A DNA stretch of 64,000 bases from Polaribacter sp. NJDZ03 (GCF_019263805.1 NZ_CP079195.1:3397001-3461000), one strand, 5' to 3'. Positions 24,505 through 34,969 are shown, counted from the stretch's first letter. Notes: generated by a model from the letters alone, not told the origin. Translations and numbers: made by a program.

Positions 24505-27500
24505 CTACATATTTCTTCTATATTGTCCGCCAACTTTAAACAACGCTTCTGTAATTTGCCCTAAAGTACAAACTTTTGTAGCTTCCATTAATATATCAAA
24601 CAAGTTTTTATTTTGAATTGCAGCTTCCTGTAAAATTGCAATTTGAGCAGCAACTTCAGTAGGGTTTGCATTATTCAATAAATCTTTCGTCTTAATTTGA
24701 AATTGTTTCTCTTCTTCCGTTGCTCTAATAATTTCTGCAGGCTGAACCGTTGGAGAGCCTTTAGAACTTAAAAAAGTATTTACACCAATAATTGGGAATT
24801 CTCCATTGTGTTTTAAGGTTTCATAATACAAACTTTCTTCTTGTATTTTAGAACGCTGATACATCGTTTCCATGGCTCCTAAAACACCACCACGTTCTGT
24901 AATTCTATCAAATTCATCTAATACTGCAGTTTCAACCAAATCGGTTAATTCTTCAATAATAAATGCACCTTGTATTGGGTTTTCATTCTTCGTTAAACCT
25001 AATTCTTTATTAATAATTAACTGAATAGCCATAGCTCTTCTTACCGACTCTTCTGTAGGTGTTGTAATTGCTTCGTCATACGCATTTGTGTGTAAAGAAT
25101 TACAGTTATCGTTAATTGCATACAATGCTTGCAACGTAGTTCTAATATCATTAAAATCGATTTCTTGCGCGTGTAAAGAACGACCAGAAGTCTGAATATG
25201 ATACTTTAACATTTGTGCTCTTGGGTTTGCGCCATATTTATTTTTCATCGCTTTTGCCCAAATTTTACGCGCAACTCTTCCGATTACAGAATATTCGGGG
25301 TCAATTCCGTTTGAGAAAAAGAAAGATAAGTTTGGTCCGAATTTATTAATATCCATTCCACGGCTTAAATAATACTCAACATAAGTAAATCCGTTAGACA
25401 ATGTCAAGGCTAATTGCGTAATTGGGTTTGCACCTGCTTCTGCAATATGATATCCAGAAATAGAAACTGAATAAAAATTTCTTACTTGTTTTTCGATGAA
25501 ATATTCTTGTACATCACCCATTAAACGCAACGCAAATTCCGTAGAAAAAATACACGTATTTTGTGCCTGATCTTCTTTTAAAATATCCGCCTGTACCGTT
25601 CCTCTAACTTGTGCTAGTGTGTCTTTTTTTATTTGTTGATAAACATCTGATGGTAAAACTAAGTCCCCAGTTAAACCTAAAAGCATTAACCCTAAACCAT
25701 TATTTCCTTCAGGCAATTCACCTTGATATGTTGGTCTTTCTAATCCTTTTAAATCATAAACTTCTAAAAAAGTAGCTTCAACACGTTTTTCTAACTTGTT
25801 TTCTATAATATATTTCTCACAATTTTGATCAATGGCAGCATTCATAAAGAAACCTAACAACATAGGCGCTGGTCCATTTATAGTCATAGAAACAGAAGTC
25901 ATATGATGACTTAAATCGAAACCAGAATACAATTTTTTAGCATCGTCTAAACAACAAATTGAAACCCCTGCATTACCAATTTTCCCATAAACATCTGGTC
26001 TTTTACCAGGATCGTTACCATATAATGTAACAGAATCAAACGCCGTAGAAAGACGTTTTGCGTCCATTCCTAAACTTACATAATGAAAACGTCTGTTTGT
26101 TCTTTCTGGTCCACCTTCACCAGCAAACATTCTTGTTGGGTCTTCACCTGTTCTTTTAAACGGATACAAACCTGCTGTGTACGGGAATTCTCCGGGGACA
26201 TTTTCTTGTAAATTCCAACGTAATAAATCTCCCCAAGCTTTATATTTTGGTAACGCAACTTTAGGAATTTGTGTATGCGATAGCGATTCGCTGTGTGTTT
26301 CTATGTTAATTTCTTTATCACGCACTTTAAACGTGTAAATTGGGTCTTTATATTTCTGAACTTTTTCTTGCCAATTCAAAATAACTTCCCAATTATAAGG
26401 ATCTAGATTTAATTTTACTTTTTCGAATTGAGCTAGTAGTAGTTTTAAGAAGAATGTTTTAGTTTCCTCGTCAGTCGTTCCTCCTTCTGTCGGAATGACA
26501 TTTAACTTGTCATTCTGAACTTGTTTCAGAATCTCATCATTATCAAGTCCTGTTTTTATTAATAAAGAGGTCTCGACTGTGCTCGACCAGACATTTTCTC
26601 CTAAAGAAAGTATCGTTTGATAAATTCCGTATAACTTCTGAGCAACTACAACTTGGTCGTCTACTTTTTTATCATACGCTCTGTTACTTTCTGCAATTTC
26701 AGATAAATAACGAACTCTTGCAGGCGGAATTACAAAGATCTTTTCAGACATTTCTTTGGTAATTTCCATTTTAGATTTTAAATCTACACCTGTTTTTTCA
26801 ACCAACTTGTCCATAATACTTTTGTACAAAGTATTCATACCAGGATCGTTAAACTGAGAAGCAATGGTACCATAAACAGGTAAATCATCTTGATGAATAT
26901 GCCACAAATTATTGTTGCGCATATATTGTTTTTTTACATCTCTAACGGCGTCTAAAGCACCACGTTTATCAAACTTATTAATGGCAACTAAATCTGCATA
27001 ATCTAGCATGTCAATTTTTTCTAACTGAGTTGCTGCACCAAATTCTGGTGTCATAACATATAAAGAAGTATCAGAATGTTCTATAATTTCGGTGTCGGAT
27101 TGTCCGATACCAGAAGTTTCTAAAATAATTAAATCGAATTCTGCAGCCTTTAAAACTTGTACCGCTTCATTTACATATTTAGACAAAGCTAAATTAGATT
27201 GTCTTGTTGCTAAAGAACGCATATATACACGAGAATCATTTATAGCATTCATTCTAATTCTATCACCTAAAAGTGCACCACCTGTTTTTCTTTTTGATGG
27301 ATCTACAGAAATTAAACCAATAGTTTTTTCTGGAAAATCGATTAAAAATCGACGAACTAATTCATCTACTAAAGAAGATTTTCCAGAACCACCAGTTCCT
27401 GTAATTCCTAGAACAGGAGTTTTAGAATCTTTATTTTTAATATGAATTTTATCTAAAGTTTCTTTTGCTATTTTAGGAAAATTTTCTGCAGAAGAAATTA

Positions 27501-28005
27501 CTCTTGCAATTTTACCAATTTCTTTATTTGCTAATTCTTTTAGATCCACATTTAATTCATCTCCAACAGCAAAGTCAGAAATTTGTACCAAATCGTTAAT
27601 CATTCCTTGCAAACCTAAAGCTCTACCATCATCTGGAGAATAAATTTTTGTTACTCCATAATCCATCAGCTCCTTTATTTCTTTAGGAAGGATTACGCCA
27701 CCACCGCCGCCAAAAATTTTAATATGTCCAGCACCTTTTTCTTTCAATAAATCAAACATGTATTTAAAATACTCATTATGTCCTCCTTGGTAAGAAGTAA
27801 TTGCAATGGCATTAACATCTTCTTGTATGGCACAATTTACCACCTCTTCCACAGATCTATCATGACCTAAGTGAATCACTTCTACACCTGTGGCCTGAAT
27901 AATTCTACGCATAATATTTATAGAAGCATCATGCCCATCAAAAAGAGCAGCAGCAGTAACAATACGTACTTTGTGTTTTGGTTTATAAGATGTAATTTGT
28001 TTCAT
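24505..28005 (-). CDS. icmF: IcmF-type fused acyl-CoA mutase (isobutyryl-CoA mutase fused)
   Basis: 1166 residues in the IcmF domain order. Residues 1-145 are the B12-binding domain with the base-off motif DGHDASI. Residues 195-410 are a MeaB-like G-protein chaperone (P-loop GTGGSGKS at 203-210; NKFD at 343-346). The rest is the TIM-barrel mutase ([40 protein letters not shown]). The FKRTGEDP block is IcmF-like rather than methylmalonyl-CoA mutase-like, so isobutyryl/n-butyryl-CoA or a related pair is the likely substrate. An in-frame segment at residues 473-515 derives from intergenic repeat DNA (see the repeat entry). A terminator follows the gene. Confidence 0.93.
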   Translation of the reverse strand: MKQITSYKPKHKVRIVTAAALFDGHDASINIMRRIIQATGVEVIHLGHDRSVEEVVNCAIQEDVNAIAITSYQGGHNEYFKYMFDLLKEKGAGHIKIFGGGGGVILPKEIKELMDYGVTKIYSPDDGRALGLQGMINDLVQISDFAVGDELNVDLKELANKEIGKIARVISSAENFPKIAKETLDKIHIKNKDSKTPVLGITGTGGSGKSSLVDELVRRFLIDFPEKTIGLISVDPSKRKTGGALLGDRIRMNAINDSRVYMRSLATRQSNLALSKYVNEAVQVLKAAEFDLIILETSGIGQSDTEIIEHSDTSLYVMTPEFGAATQLEKIDMLDYADLVAINKFDKRGALDAVRDVKKQYMRNNNLWHIHQDDLPVYGTIASQFNDPGMNTLYKSIMDKLVEKTGVDLKSKMEITKEMSEKIFVIPPARVRYLSEIAESNRAYDKKVDDQVVVAQKLYGIYQTILSLGENVWSSTVETSLLIKTGLDNDEILKQVQNDKLNVIPTEGGTTDEETKTFFLKLLLAQFEKVKLNLDPYNWEVILNWQEKVQKYKDPIYTFKVRDKEINIETHSESLSHTQIPKVALPKYKAWGDLLRWNLQENVPGEFPYTAGLYPFKRTGEDPTRMFAGEGGPERTNRRFHYVSLGMDAKRLSTAFDSVTLYGNDPGKRPDVYGKIGNAGVSICCLDDAKKLYSGFDLSHHMTSVSMTINGPAPMLLGFFMNAAIDQNCEKYIIENKLEKRVEATFLEVYDLKGLERPTYQGELPEGNNGLGLMLLGLTGDLVLPSDVYQQIKKDTLAQVRGTVQADILKEDQAQNTCIFSTEFALRLMGDVQEYFIEKQVRNFYSVSISGYHIAEAGANPITQLALTLSNGFTYVEYYLSRGMDINKFGPNLSFFFSNGIDPEYSVIGRVARKIWAKAMKNKYGANPRAQMLKYHIQTSGRSLHAQEIDFNDIRTTLQALYAINDNCNSLHTNAYDEAITTPTEESVRRAMAIQLIINKELGLTKNENPIQGAFIIEELTDLVETAVLDEFDRITERGGVLGAMETMYQRSKIQEESLYYETLKHNGEFPIIGVNTFLSSKGSPTVQPAEIIRATEEEKQFQIKTKDLLNNANPTEVAAQIAILQEAAIQNKNLFDILMEATKVCTLGQITEALFKVGGQYRRNM
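26461..26589 (-). repeat. Dispersed repeat DNA inside icmF, translated in frame
   Basis: Encodes IcmF residues 473-515. On the coding strand it includes GGTCGAGCACAGTCGAGACC (26569-26588), then GATTCTGAAACAAGTTCAGA with the following ATGAC, and GTCATTCCGAC. These are the kind of short palindromic motifs usually found between genes in Flavobacteriia. The encoded stretch contains [20 protein letters not shown], a typical translation of that repeat. It falls in the linker between the G-protein domain and the mutase domain. Confidence 0.65.
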
Positions 28006-28076
28006 TCGTAAAATTTATATAAAATTAGTACTGCAATTTAGTGAATTATTAAAAAAATACATATTTTTTTAATGTA

Positions 28077-28865
28077 TTATTGTTTTTCAAGGATTTTAGA
28101 GTTAATTCCATTTACATACTCTTTAACTACGTTCAGTTCCTTTGCATAAGAACAACCTTCAAATCCATTGATGTTTTCTAGGCGAACTGTTGCATTATAA
28201 TATGTTAAATAGAGTGATGACAGTGGTAAATAAGTCCAATGCCATTTTTCTTCACTATAACCTGTTCTTCCATTTTCTTTGGAAGTATACACTTGATAAA
28301 AACCAAATATATGTGCATTTTGAAACAACCAATTGTATTCTTTTAGTCCTTTTCCATTTCCGAAATAAGCATTATTAAGACTGTTAATGTCTATATCCGT
28401 TCCCCAATGATGACGAGAAGTGGAAGGCATAGAACTAAATTCTAAAATCTTTTTTGCTCTATTTAATGGAGGTAAACTTTTATATTTATCATTCCATTTG
28501 TAATCCCAAATACGTTTTTGATGATTAAAATTTCTGGTTCCTGATAGTATGGTAAATGAAATATCTTCTTTTAAAGCGGCATTATTCATTTGTAAAAAAG
28601 CCTCTAAAACGTCTTTTCTTAAGTATATTTTTTTTGATGAGTTTTCTTTTGGTACCGTTGTAAAATCTGAATTTTCTGTGTAATTAAATTTTCCTAAAAC
28701 ATAATTTGTGTTTAGATATTTTGGATATATAGGAATGGATTTTTTTTCCTCAACAACTTCAGTAGTTTGTATTGCAATTTTCTTTGGTGTAGGCTTACAA
28801 CCATTAAAACATCCGAAGAGAAAAAGAATACCTATTAGTTTTAAAGGTACTTTATAAATGCCCAA
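28077..28865 (-). CDS. M15-family D-Ala-D-Ala carboxypeptidase-type lipoprotein
   Basis: 262 residues. The N-terminus has a hydrophobic segment ending in FLFGC, a possible lipobox. The M15/VanY-type zinc site is visible as SRHHWGTDIDINSL (about residues 150-163) and EEKWHWTY further on; SGTRNFNHQKRIW supplies the substrate-side motif. Such enzymes trim peptidoglycan stem peptides or recycle cell-wall peptides. Its start overlaps the end of the upstream small HExxH gene by 25 nt. Confidence 0.88.
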   Translation of the reverse strand: MGIYKVPLKLIGILFLFGCFNGCKPTPKKIAIQTTEVVEEKKSIPIYPKYLNTNYVLGKFNYTENSDFTTVPKENSSKKIYLRKDVLEAFLQMNNAALKEDISFTILSGTRNFNHQKRIWDYKWNDKYKSLPPLNRAKKILEFSSMPSTSRHHWGTDIDINSLNNAYFGNGKGLKEYNWLFQNAHIFGFYQVYTSKENGRTGYSEEKWHWTYLPLSSLYLTYYNATVRLENINGFEGCSYAKELNVVKEYVNGINSKILEKQ

Positions 28866-29164
28866 AATTTCCGTTTTTTTATGTAGTTAAAATTATTTTC
28901 ATTTTGATAAGCTTCACGTTCGAAACTTATATTTTTATAAGCAAGGTAACTGTTTTTATGTCTTAAAATTTTAAAAACCCACTCTAGGCTATAAAAAATG
29001 TAGAAGAATATCAGTAACAATTCAGCTTGCTGTTTTAAATGTATTTTTTCATGGTTTACTAAAACTTGATCATCTTTTAAATCTTTCTTTTTTAGAAAAA
29101 TAAAAGGAAACAAAGTGATGCCCACAAAACCTTTTGGTATTAAATATTTAGCAATTAGAATCAT
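28841..29164 (-). CDS. Small membrane protein with HExxH motif
   Basis: 107 residues: a short hydrophobic N-terminal segment, then VNHEKIHLKQQAELLLIFFY with HExxH at residues 38-42, a membrane helix (about 46-65) and FEREAYQNE (Glu82/Glu84 followed by Ala85). The HExxH...ExxA order resembles gluzincin peptidases such as M48/M56 reduced to a minimum. Similar short proteins are widespread in Bacteroidota and their activity has not been shown to my knowledge. It overlaps the M15 peptidase gene by 25 nt, so the two are co-transcribed. Confidence 0.65.
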   Translation of the reverse strand: MILIAKYLIPKGFVGITLFPFIFLKKKDLKDDQVLVNHEKIHLKQQAELLLIFFYIFYSLEWVFKILRHKNSYLAYKNISFEREAYQNENNFNYIKKRKFWAFIKYL

Positions 29165-29581
29165 TAATTAAAGTTAAACAATATTCATTACAAAGTAAAT
29201 ATATTTGGATAAATTTCTTCACATAAGATAATGAAGTAAGGAGTTTTTTAAATCTTATTTTGCAATTATCAATCAAACTTAGAAGCAGATTTTTTTTACA
29301 ATGAATGTATTTCTATTTGTTATAAGATTCATTTTTGCTTGTTAATAAGAGTTTTACGATTCTTTTGGCATGTTTATTGCAGATTATAAGAAGTGTAGAA
29401 GCATTTAGAAATTACATTTTTTTTGAAAGGAAACAATGTGGTATTAAGAAGATGTTAGGTGAAAAAAAAGTAGTCTTGTACATCATTTGAAAGGTAATGC
29501 AAGTTGTAAAACACTTGTTTGGTCTATTTTTTAATTTTGCAGACAGTGCTTTAATTGAATTAATAATATAAAACAAATCTC
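29165..29581. other. Intergenic region, divergent promoters
   Basis: 417 bp of AT-rich sequence between the HExxH gene start and the DUF4136 start, so it holds promoters for both. A -7 box TAATTTTG lies at 29532-29539 on the plus strand. No ORF, repeat or RNA structure is apparent otherwise. Confidence 0.5.
29532..29539 (+). promoter_or_regulatory. Bacteroidota -7 box (TAATTTTG) before the DUF4136 gene
   Basis: Exact TAnnTTTG match, 42 nt before the ATG at 29582. A -33 TTTG at ideal spacing is not present. Confidence 0.4.
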
Positions 29582-30121
29582 ATGAAAAAAACATTTTTAC
29601 TTTTGTTTAGTACTGTACTTTTAGCATCTTGTAGTGCTATAAAGGTTACAACCGATTATGATAATAAAGTAGATTTTACTCAATATAAAACGTTTGCTTT
29701 TTATAAACCAGGAATCGATAAAGCAGAGATTTCTGATTTAGATAAAAAACGAATTTTACGTGCCATAGAATCAGAATTACTAGTACAAGGATTCACAAAA
29801 TCTGAGAATCCAGATATGTTAGTGAGTATTTTTACTAAATCTAGAGAAAAAGTAGACGTAAACCAGAATAGAAATTTTGGCTATGGTTACGGTTGGGGCT
29901 GGAACCCTTGGATGATGGGAGGAAGAAATAACATAAGTGTTTCTCAATATACAGAAGGTACGTTGTTTGTAGATTTTATTGATAAACAGCAAAAAGAATT
30001 GATTTGGCAAGGAATTGGAACAGGAGCTTTAAAGCTTCAAAATAGAGAAAAAAAAGAGGCTAGAATTAAAGAGTTTGTAAAAGAGATTATTTCTAGATTT
30101 CCACCAAAGAGAGAAAAATAA
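29582..30121 (+). CDS. DUF4136 lipoprotein
   Basis: 179 residues. The lipoprotein signal MKKTFLLLFSTVLLASCSAI has its lipobox Cys at residue 17. The DUF4136 body follows: VTTDYDNKVDFTQYKTFAFY near the N-terminus, RILRAIESELLVQGF, and a GTLFVDFIDKQQKELIWQG block, with a Gly/Trp-rich loop YGYGWGWNPWMMGG in between. These proteins are predicted envelope lipoproteins of unknown role. A strong terminator follows. Confidence 0.88.
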   Translation: MKKTFLLLFSTVLLASCSAIKVTTDYDNKVDFTQYKTFAFYKPGIDKAEISDLDKKRILRAIESELLVQGFTKSENPDMLVSIFTKSREKVDVNQNRNFGYGYGWGWNPWMMGGRNNISVSQYTEGTLFVDFIDKQQKELIWQGIGTGALKLQNREKKEARIKEFVKEIISRFPPKREK

Positions 30122-30126
30122 AAGTT

Positions 30127-30154
30127 AAAAAAGCGTTCTTAGGAACGCTTTTTT
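30127..30154 (+). terminator. Rho-independent terminator after the DUF4136 gene
   Basis: Stem AAAAAAGCGTTC / GAACGCTTTTTT with a 4-nt loop, 5 nt after the stop codon. Confidence 0.85.
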
Positions 30155-30180
30155 AATGGATTAAAAACTATTTTTGCAGT

Positions 30181-30345
30181 GTGTATAATAAAAGAGTAGC
30201 ATTAGAAGAAGGTGATTTTTATGTAAACGAACAAGGTTATAAAGTGTTTACAGAAAAGTTTCATCTAAAAAGAGGTCATTGCTGTAAAAGCGGTTGTAAA
30301 CATTGTCCTTATGGATATGATAAAAAAACAGATACTTTTAAATAA
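30181..30345 (+). CDS. DUF5522 small Cys-containing protein
   Basis: 54 residues from a GTG start. The body EEGDFYVNEQGYKVFTEKFH leads to LKRGHCCKSGCKHCPYGY, the CCxxxCxxCP signature of DUF5522 proteins, probably a metal-binding knuckle. There is no in-frame ATG upstream before a stop at 30154-30156, so GTG is the most likely start. A TATTTTTG -7 box at 30169-30176 lies only 4 nt before the GTG, so the message would have almost no leader. Function unknown. Confidence 0.72.
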   Translation: MYNKRVALEEGDFYVNEQGYKVFTEKFHLKRGHCCKSGCKHCPYGYDKKTDTFK

Positions 30346-30399
30346 AAAGGTGACTTTCTGTAGAAAAGAGTTTCATAAGAATAGATAAATTTAGAAAAA

Positions 30400-31110
30400 A
30401 TGATAAAAAAAGTTTTAATTTTAATGATTGCAATTCAGTTTGCAGGATGTGCAGAATTACAAAAAGTAGCAAACCAAGTAACTCAAAGTACAGGTTTAAG
30501 TCAAGAACAAATTGGTAATGGTTTGCGTGCGGCTTTAGATAAAGGAATAAAGGATCAAGTTTCTAAATTAACTGCAACAAACGGATTTTATAAAAATGAG
30601 TTGGTAAAAATTATGTTGCCAGAAGAGTTACAAGCTGTAGATAAAGGTTTGCGTAATATTGGTTTAAGTAATTTAGCAGATGAAGGAATTAAAGCTTTAA
30701 ACAGAGCGGCAGAAGATGCCGTTAAAACGGCAACGCCTATTTTTGTAAATGCAGTAAAAGACATGTCTTTTGCAGATGCTAAAAATATTCTTTTAGGAGA
30801 TAAAAATGCAGCAACTACGTATTTACAAACCAAAACGACTACTAGTTTAACAGCAAGTTTTAGCCCTGTAATTAAAAATTCTTTTTCTAAGGTAGGAGCA
30901 GATAAAATTTGGAGTAATTTAATTACAAAATATAATTCTATTCCTTTTGTAAAAAGTGTAAACCCAGACTTAACACAGTATGTAACTGCAGAAGCTTTAA
31001 AAGGAGTTTATACAATGATTGAAATAGAAGAAAAAGGAATTAGAGAAAATGTAGGTTTGCGTAGTACTACTTTATTAAAACAAGTATTCGCTTTACAAGA
31101 CAATAAATAA
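30400..31110 (+). CDS. DUF4197 lipoprotein
   Basis: 236 residues. Signal/lipobox LILMIAIQFAGC (Cys17) and then a helical protein with the DUF4197 pattern: GLSQEQIGNGLRAALDKGI, IMLPEELQAVDKGLRNIGL, ALNRAAEDAVKTATPIF, and C-terminal FALQDNK. Members are predicted envelope proteins without a known activity. It is followed by a strong terminator. Confidence 0.87.
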   Translation: MIKKVLILMIAIQFAGCAELQKVANQVTQSTGLSQEQIGNGLRAALDKGIKDQVSKLTATNGFYKNELVKIMLPEELQAVDKGLRNIGLSNLADEGIKALNRAAEDAVKTATPIFVNAVKDMSFADAKNILLGDKNAATTYLQTKTTTSLTASFSPVIKNSFSKVGADKIWSNLITKYNSIPFVKSVNPDLTQYVTAEALKGVYTMIEIEEKGIRENVGLRSTTLLKQVFALQDNK

Positions 31111-31140
31111 CAATACCCCTTTATATTTTTAAAGGCATTT

Positions 31141-31178
31141 AAGACTCACTATTTATAAATAGTGAGTCTTTTTTTTTT
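31141..31178 (+). terminator. Rho-independent terminator after the DUF4197 gene
   Basis: Long perfect stem AAGACTCACTATTTA / TAAATAGTGAGTCTT followed by a T-run. Confidence 0.88.
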
Positions 31179-31800
31179 CTTCATATTTATTATTTATCTT
31201 CTTTCCTGTAAATAATGTGCCTATTCTATCACTAAATTTTACTAAATATCATTAATTTTCAAAGTATTAAAAAGAGTTTTTTAGGCGGTTTTCTCTATTT
31301 TTTCGTGATAATAAAAGAAAAAGCACTTTTAGTTTCAACTTTATAAAAATGAATTTTAAAAGGGGTATATTTTTTTAATACTATCATTTTCAGTAGGTTA
31401 CTGTTTAGTATTAACCTAATTAGTCTTTTTTGTGATGTTTAAGAAGAAATTAGCAAAATGAAATAAAAAAGATGTTCATGAAATTTTTGCTTTAATTGAG
31501 AAAAATGAAGTTAATGGTTTTAAAAATAATAATACTCAATCCGATAATTCATTAAATAATTAACTTTAAAATTATTGGTTACTTACTTTTCTTATAAAAA
31601 TATTGTGAAATCTGTTAAGTTATTGTTAAATAAAAAAAGTTATTTGTTAAGTAATGTTTAAGGTATTGTTTAATATACTGAATATTATTCAATAAAATTA
31701 TGGTTTTTTATTTAAAAAATAAATAAATGTTAATCTTTCTTTTTTATATTAAGAAAATTTTAAGATTTTTGGAACATAATTAATTCAAATAGATATTACA
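31179..31800. other. Long AT-rich region upstream of the SusC gene
   Basis: About 620 bp with no convincing gene. At 31435-31563 a 43-codon frame reads MFKKKLAK, one TGA, then NKKDVHEIFALIEKNEVNGF and a short Asn-rich end; it may be a remnant of a lost gene or chance. No sigma/anti-sigma pair or hybrid sensor is present. The length suggests an upstream promoter with a long leader, but I cannot place the start. Confidence 0.4.
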
Positions 31801-34800
31801 ATGAAAAAATTTTTTAAGGTATCCCTCATACTATTTTTGGGGTTGATTGTGCAAGTTACTTTTGCTCAAAAGAAAACTATTTCTGGGACAGTCTCAGATG
31901 AGTCAGGGAGTTTACCTGGTGTAAGTGTTTTAGTAAAAGGTACTAATACAGGAGTAGAAACAGATTTTGATGGAAACTACAAAATTGCTAGTAAAAGTGG
32001 AGACGTGTTAGTATTTAGTTACTTAGGCTTCAAGTCTACACAAAAGAAAGTAGGAGCTTCGGCTGTTATTAATGTAGTTTTACAAGAAGATAGTAGTGTC
32101 TTAGAAGAGGTTATAGTTGTGGCCTTTGGTACAACAACCAAAGAAGCTTTTACAGGTTCTGCAAATGTTGTAGGTGCAAAAGATTTAGCACTTAGATCTG
32201 TAACATCACCAATTGGAGCTATTGAAGGTAAGGCAACTGGTGTTCAGTTTGTTGCGGCATCAGGTCAACCAGGTTCTTCTCCAGAAATTGTAATTCGTGG
32301 TGTTGGTACTCTTAACGGTAGTTCAACTCCATTATACATTGTAGATGGAATACAGTTTGATGGTTCATTAAGTTCTATCAATCAAGATGATATTGCTTCT
32401 ATGACAGTTTTAAAAGATGCAGCTTCAACGTCATTGTATGGTTCTAGAGCAGCAAATGGTGTAGTTATTATTACAACAAAAAAAGGAAGAAATAATAAAA
32501 CAACTGTAAGTGCATCAACTCAATACAGTGTTATTACAAGATCTGTACCTAATTATGATAGAGTAGGAGCTGGTTCTTATTATGAGTTAATGTGGGAAGG
32601 TTATAAGAATACAATTGGTGGTGCAAATCCAGAAATTGAAGCTTCTGCAAAAATATTTAATCAATTAGGTTATAATCCATTTAATGTTGCAAATGATCAA
32701 ATTGTAGGTACAGATGGTAAATTAAACCCTAATGCAAAACTTAAGTATGAGTCTTTAGATTGGTTCGATTATTTAGAAAGATCTGGTAGTAGAAAAAGTC
32801 ATTCTGTAAATGTTGCCTCTGGTGGCGAAAATCATTCTATATTTTATTCTGCATCTTATTTAAAAGAAGAAGGCTATGTTATAGAAAGTGATTATGAAAG
32901 AGTAACGAATAGATTAAATGCAGATTTTTCTCCAACCGATAATATTACTGTTGGTGGTAGTGTGTATATTACAGCTACAAATTCTCATGGACCAACTAGT
33001 GGAGGGGATAACTCTACAGTAAATCCTTTTAGTTGGGCTAATGATTTAGGTCCTATTTACCCAGTTTATCAAGTAGGTATCGATGGTAAAATATTAAATG
33101 ATATATCAGGTAATCCTTTATATGATTTAGGAGAAGGTTACCCAGATAGTAATATTCAAACAAGACCTTATAATCCAGGAAGACATGGTATTGCAGAGTT
33201 AATTTTAAATGAAGATCAAGATAAGTTAAACTTATATGGGTTTAGAAACTACCTTGAAGTAAAACTTGCAGAAGGATTAAAGGCTAAGGTAACTTACGGT
33301 AGAGATATTCAAGATAACATCACTAAAGGTTATGAAAACGAAACAGTAGGAGATGGAGCACCAACAGGTAGATATAGTGAAGATAGATTTAGGAGAGTTG
33401 TAGAGAATTTTAATCAAATTTTAACTTATAATACTTCTATTAAGGATATTCATAATATAGATGTTACTTTAGGTCATGAAAGTTTTGATAGAAGTTTTTC
33501 TACATTAGGAGGTATTGCTAATACGCAAGCTGCTGCAGGCATTTATGAATTTGATAATTTTGCTGCAGGAGATAATGTAAATGGAAATAGTACAGATCAT
33601 AGAATTGAAGGTTATTTTGCAAGATTAAACTACAACTTTGATAGCAAATATTACTTAAGTGCTTCTGCAAGAAGAGATGGTACATCTAGGTTTTCTAAAG
33701 ATGCACGTTGGGGAACTTTTTATTCAGTAGGTGGTTCTTGGAGAATTGACCAAGAGAAATTTATGGAAAATATTTCTTTTATAGATAGATTAAAATTAAG
33801 AGCATCTTACGGTGAAATTGGTAATGAAAGAGTAGGTTCTTTTTATGCTTCTCAAGCATTATATGAAATAATACCAAATGCTGGTACACCTGGTATTATT
33901 TGGAGTAATACAGGGAATGTAGATTTAGAGTGGGAAAACCAAGTTAGTTGGGATGTTGCTTTAGAGTTTAGTATGTTTAATAATGTATTAGATGGTTCTG
34001 TAGAATTTTACAAAAAATCTTCTCAAGATTTATTATATGAATTAGGTATTCCTCTTTCAGAAGGATTAGATGTATTCCCTACAAATTTAGGAGATCTTTA
34101 CAACCAAGGTATAGAGGTTAGTTTAACAGGTCACTTATTAAGAACAAAAGATTTTAATTGGGATTTAAGTGTACAGGCTAGTACTTTTAAAAATGAAATT
34201 ACAAAAATTGATAGTCCTGCAGATAACGATTCAAAACGTTGGGAAGAAGGTAGGTCTATATATGATTACTATATTTATCATTATGCAGGAGTAGATGTAG
34301 ATAATGGAGATGCACTATATTATATGTTTGAAGATGCAGTTGATGGTGGAAGAGTAGCTGTTTTAAACGCAGATGGTACACAAGCCACTACTAACGATTT
34401 TCAGGATGCCGGAGAGGCGTTTACAGATACTAGTAGTATTCCAGATTTATTAGGGTCTGTTTCTAACTCATTTAGATATAAACAATTTACACTAGACTTA
34501 TTATTTACTTTTGGTATTGGAGGAGAGATTTTAGATAGTGGATATACTTCATTAATGCACCCAGGAACTTTTGGGAATGCTTTACATGTAGATGCAAAAA
34601 ATGCTTGGAGAGTTCCTGGAGATGTTACAGATGTACCTCGTTTAGAAAACGGAAACCCTAACCAAACAGTTGCAGGTTCTACTCGTTTTTTAACAGATGC
34701 ATCTTATGTGGCTTTAAAAAATGTAAACCTAGGATATAGTTTTGATAAGGATGTTGCAGAGAAGTTAGGTTTAAGTAATTTACGCGTTTCTCTTTCTGGT

Positions 34801-34926
34801 GAGAATATTTTTATCAACACGGAAAGAACTGGGTTAAATCCTCAATATAGTTTATCAGGAACACAAACTGCATCTGACTATAGTCCTTCTAGAACAGTAA
34901 CTTTAGGAGTAAATCTATCTTTCTAG
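31801..34926 (+). CDS. SusC/RagA-type TonB-linked outer-membrane transporter
   Basis: 1041 residues. Signal peptide to about residue 22 (LIVQVTFAQ), then a carboxypeptidase-regulatory-like beta domain (about 25-100; ISGTVSDESGSLPGVSVLVK), a TonB-box/plug region (VVAFGTTTKEAFTGSA; STPLYIVDGIQFDGSL; SLYGSRAANGVVIITTKKG), and a long 22-strand-type barrel ending in aromatic-terminated TVTLGVNLSF. It imports glycans or peptides with its SusD partner 43 nt downstream. No glycoside hydrolase or regulator lies beside the pair, so the substrate is open. Confidence 0.95.
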   Translation: MKKFFKVSLILFLGLIVQVTFAQKKTISGTVSDESGSLPGVSVLVKGTNTGVETDFDGNYKIASKSGDVLVFSYLGFKSTQKKVGASAVINVVLQEDSSVLEEVIVVAFGTTTKEAFTGSANVVGAKDLALRSVTSPIGAIEGKATGVQFVAASGQPGSSPEIVIRGVGTLNGSSTPLYIVDGIQFDGSLSSINQDDIASMTVLKDAASTSLYGSRAANGVVIITTKKGRNNKTTVSASTQYSVITRSVPNYDRVGAGSYYELMWEGYKNTIGGANPEIEASAKIFNQLGYNPFNVANDQIVGTDGKLNPNAKLKYESLDWFDYLERSGSRKSHSVNVASGGENHSIFYSASYLKEEGYVIESDYERVTNRLNADFSPTDNITVGGSVYITATNSHGPTSGGDNSTVNPFSWANDLGPIYPVYQVGIDGKILNDISGNPLYDLGEGYPDSNIQTRPYNPGRHGIAELILNEDQDKLNLYGFRNYLEVKLAEGLKAKVTYGRDIQDNITKGYENETVGDGAPTGRYSEDRFRRVVENFNQILTYNTSIKDIHNIDVTLGHESFDRSFSTLGGIANTQAAAGIYEFDNFAAGDNVNGNSTDHRIEGYFARLNYNFDSKYYLSASARRDGTSRFSKDARWGTFYSVGGSWRIDQEKFMENISFIDRLKLRASYGEIGNERVGSFYASQALYEIIPNAGTPGIIWSNTGNVDLEWENQVSWDVALEFSMFNNVLDGSVEFYKKSSQDLLYELGIPLSEGLDVFPTNLGDLYNQGIEVSLTGHLLRTKDFNWDLSVQASTFKNEITKIDSPADNDSKRWEEGRSIYDYYIYHYAGVDVDNGDALYYMFEDAVDGGRVAVLNADGTQATTNDFQDAGEAFTDTSSIPDLLGSVSNSFRYKQFTLDLLFTFGIGGEILDSGYTSLMHPGTFGNALHVDAKNAWRVPGDVTDVPRLENGNPNQTVAGSTRFLTDASYVALKNVNLGYSFDKDVAEKLGLSNLRVSLSGENIFINTERTGLNPQYSLSGTQTASDYSPSRTVTLGVNLSF

Positions 34927-34969
34927 AAGTCATTAAATTATATAAATTATTAAATAAAAACATTATATT

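Noticed and set aside
27092..27445. 117-codon plus-strand frame inside icmF
   Set aside because: Antisense to the well-conserved G-protein domain; no family pattern.
29508..29540. ECF-type promoter before the DUF4136 gene (GTCTA near 29522)
   Set aside because: No CTTT box at the spacing shared by the three SigZ-linked elements; an ordinary -7 box overlaps it.
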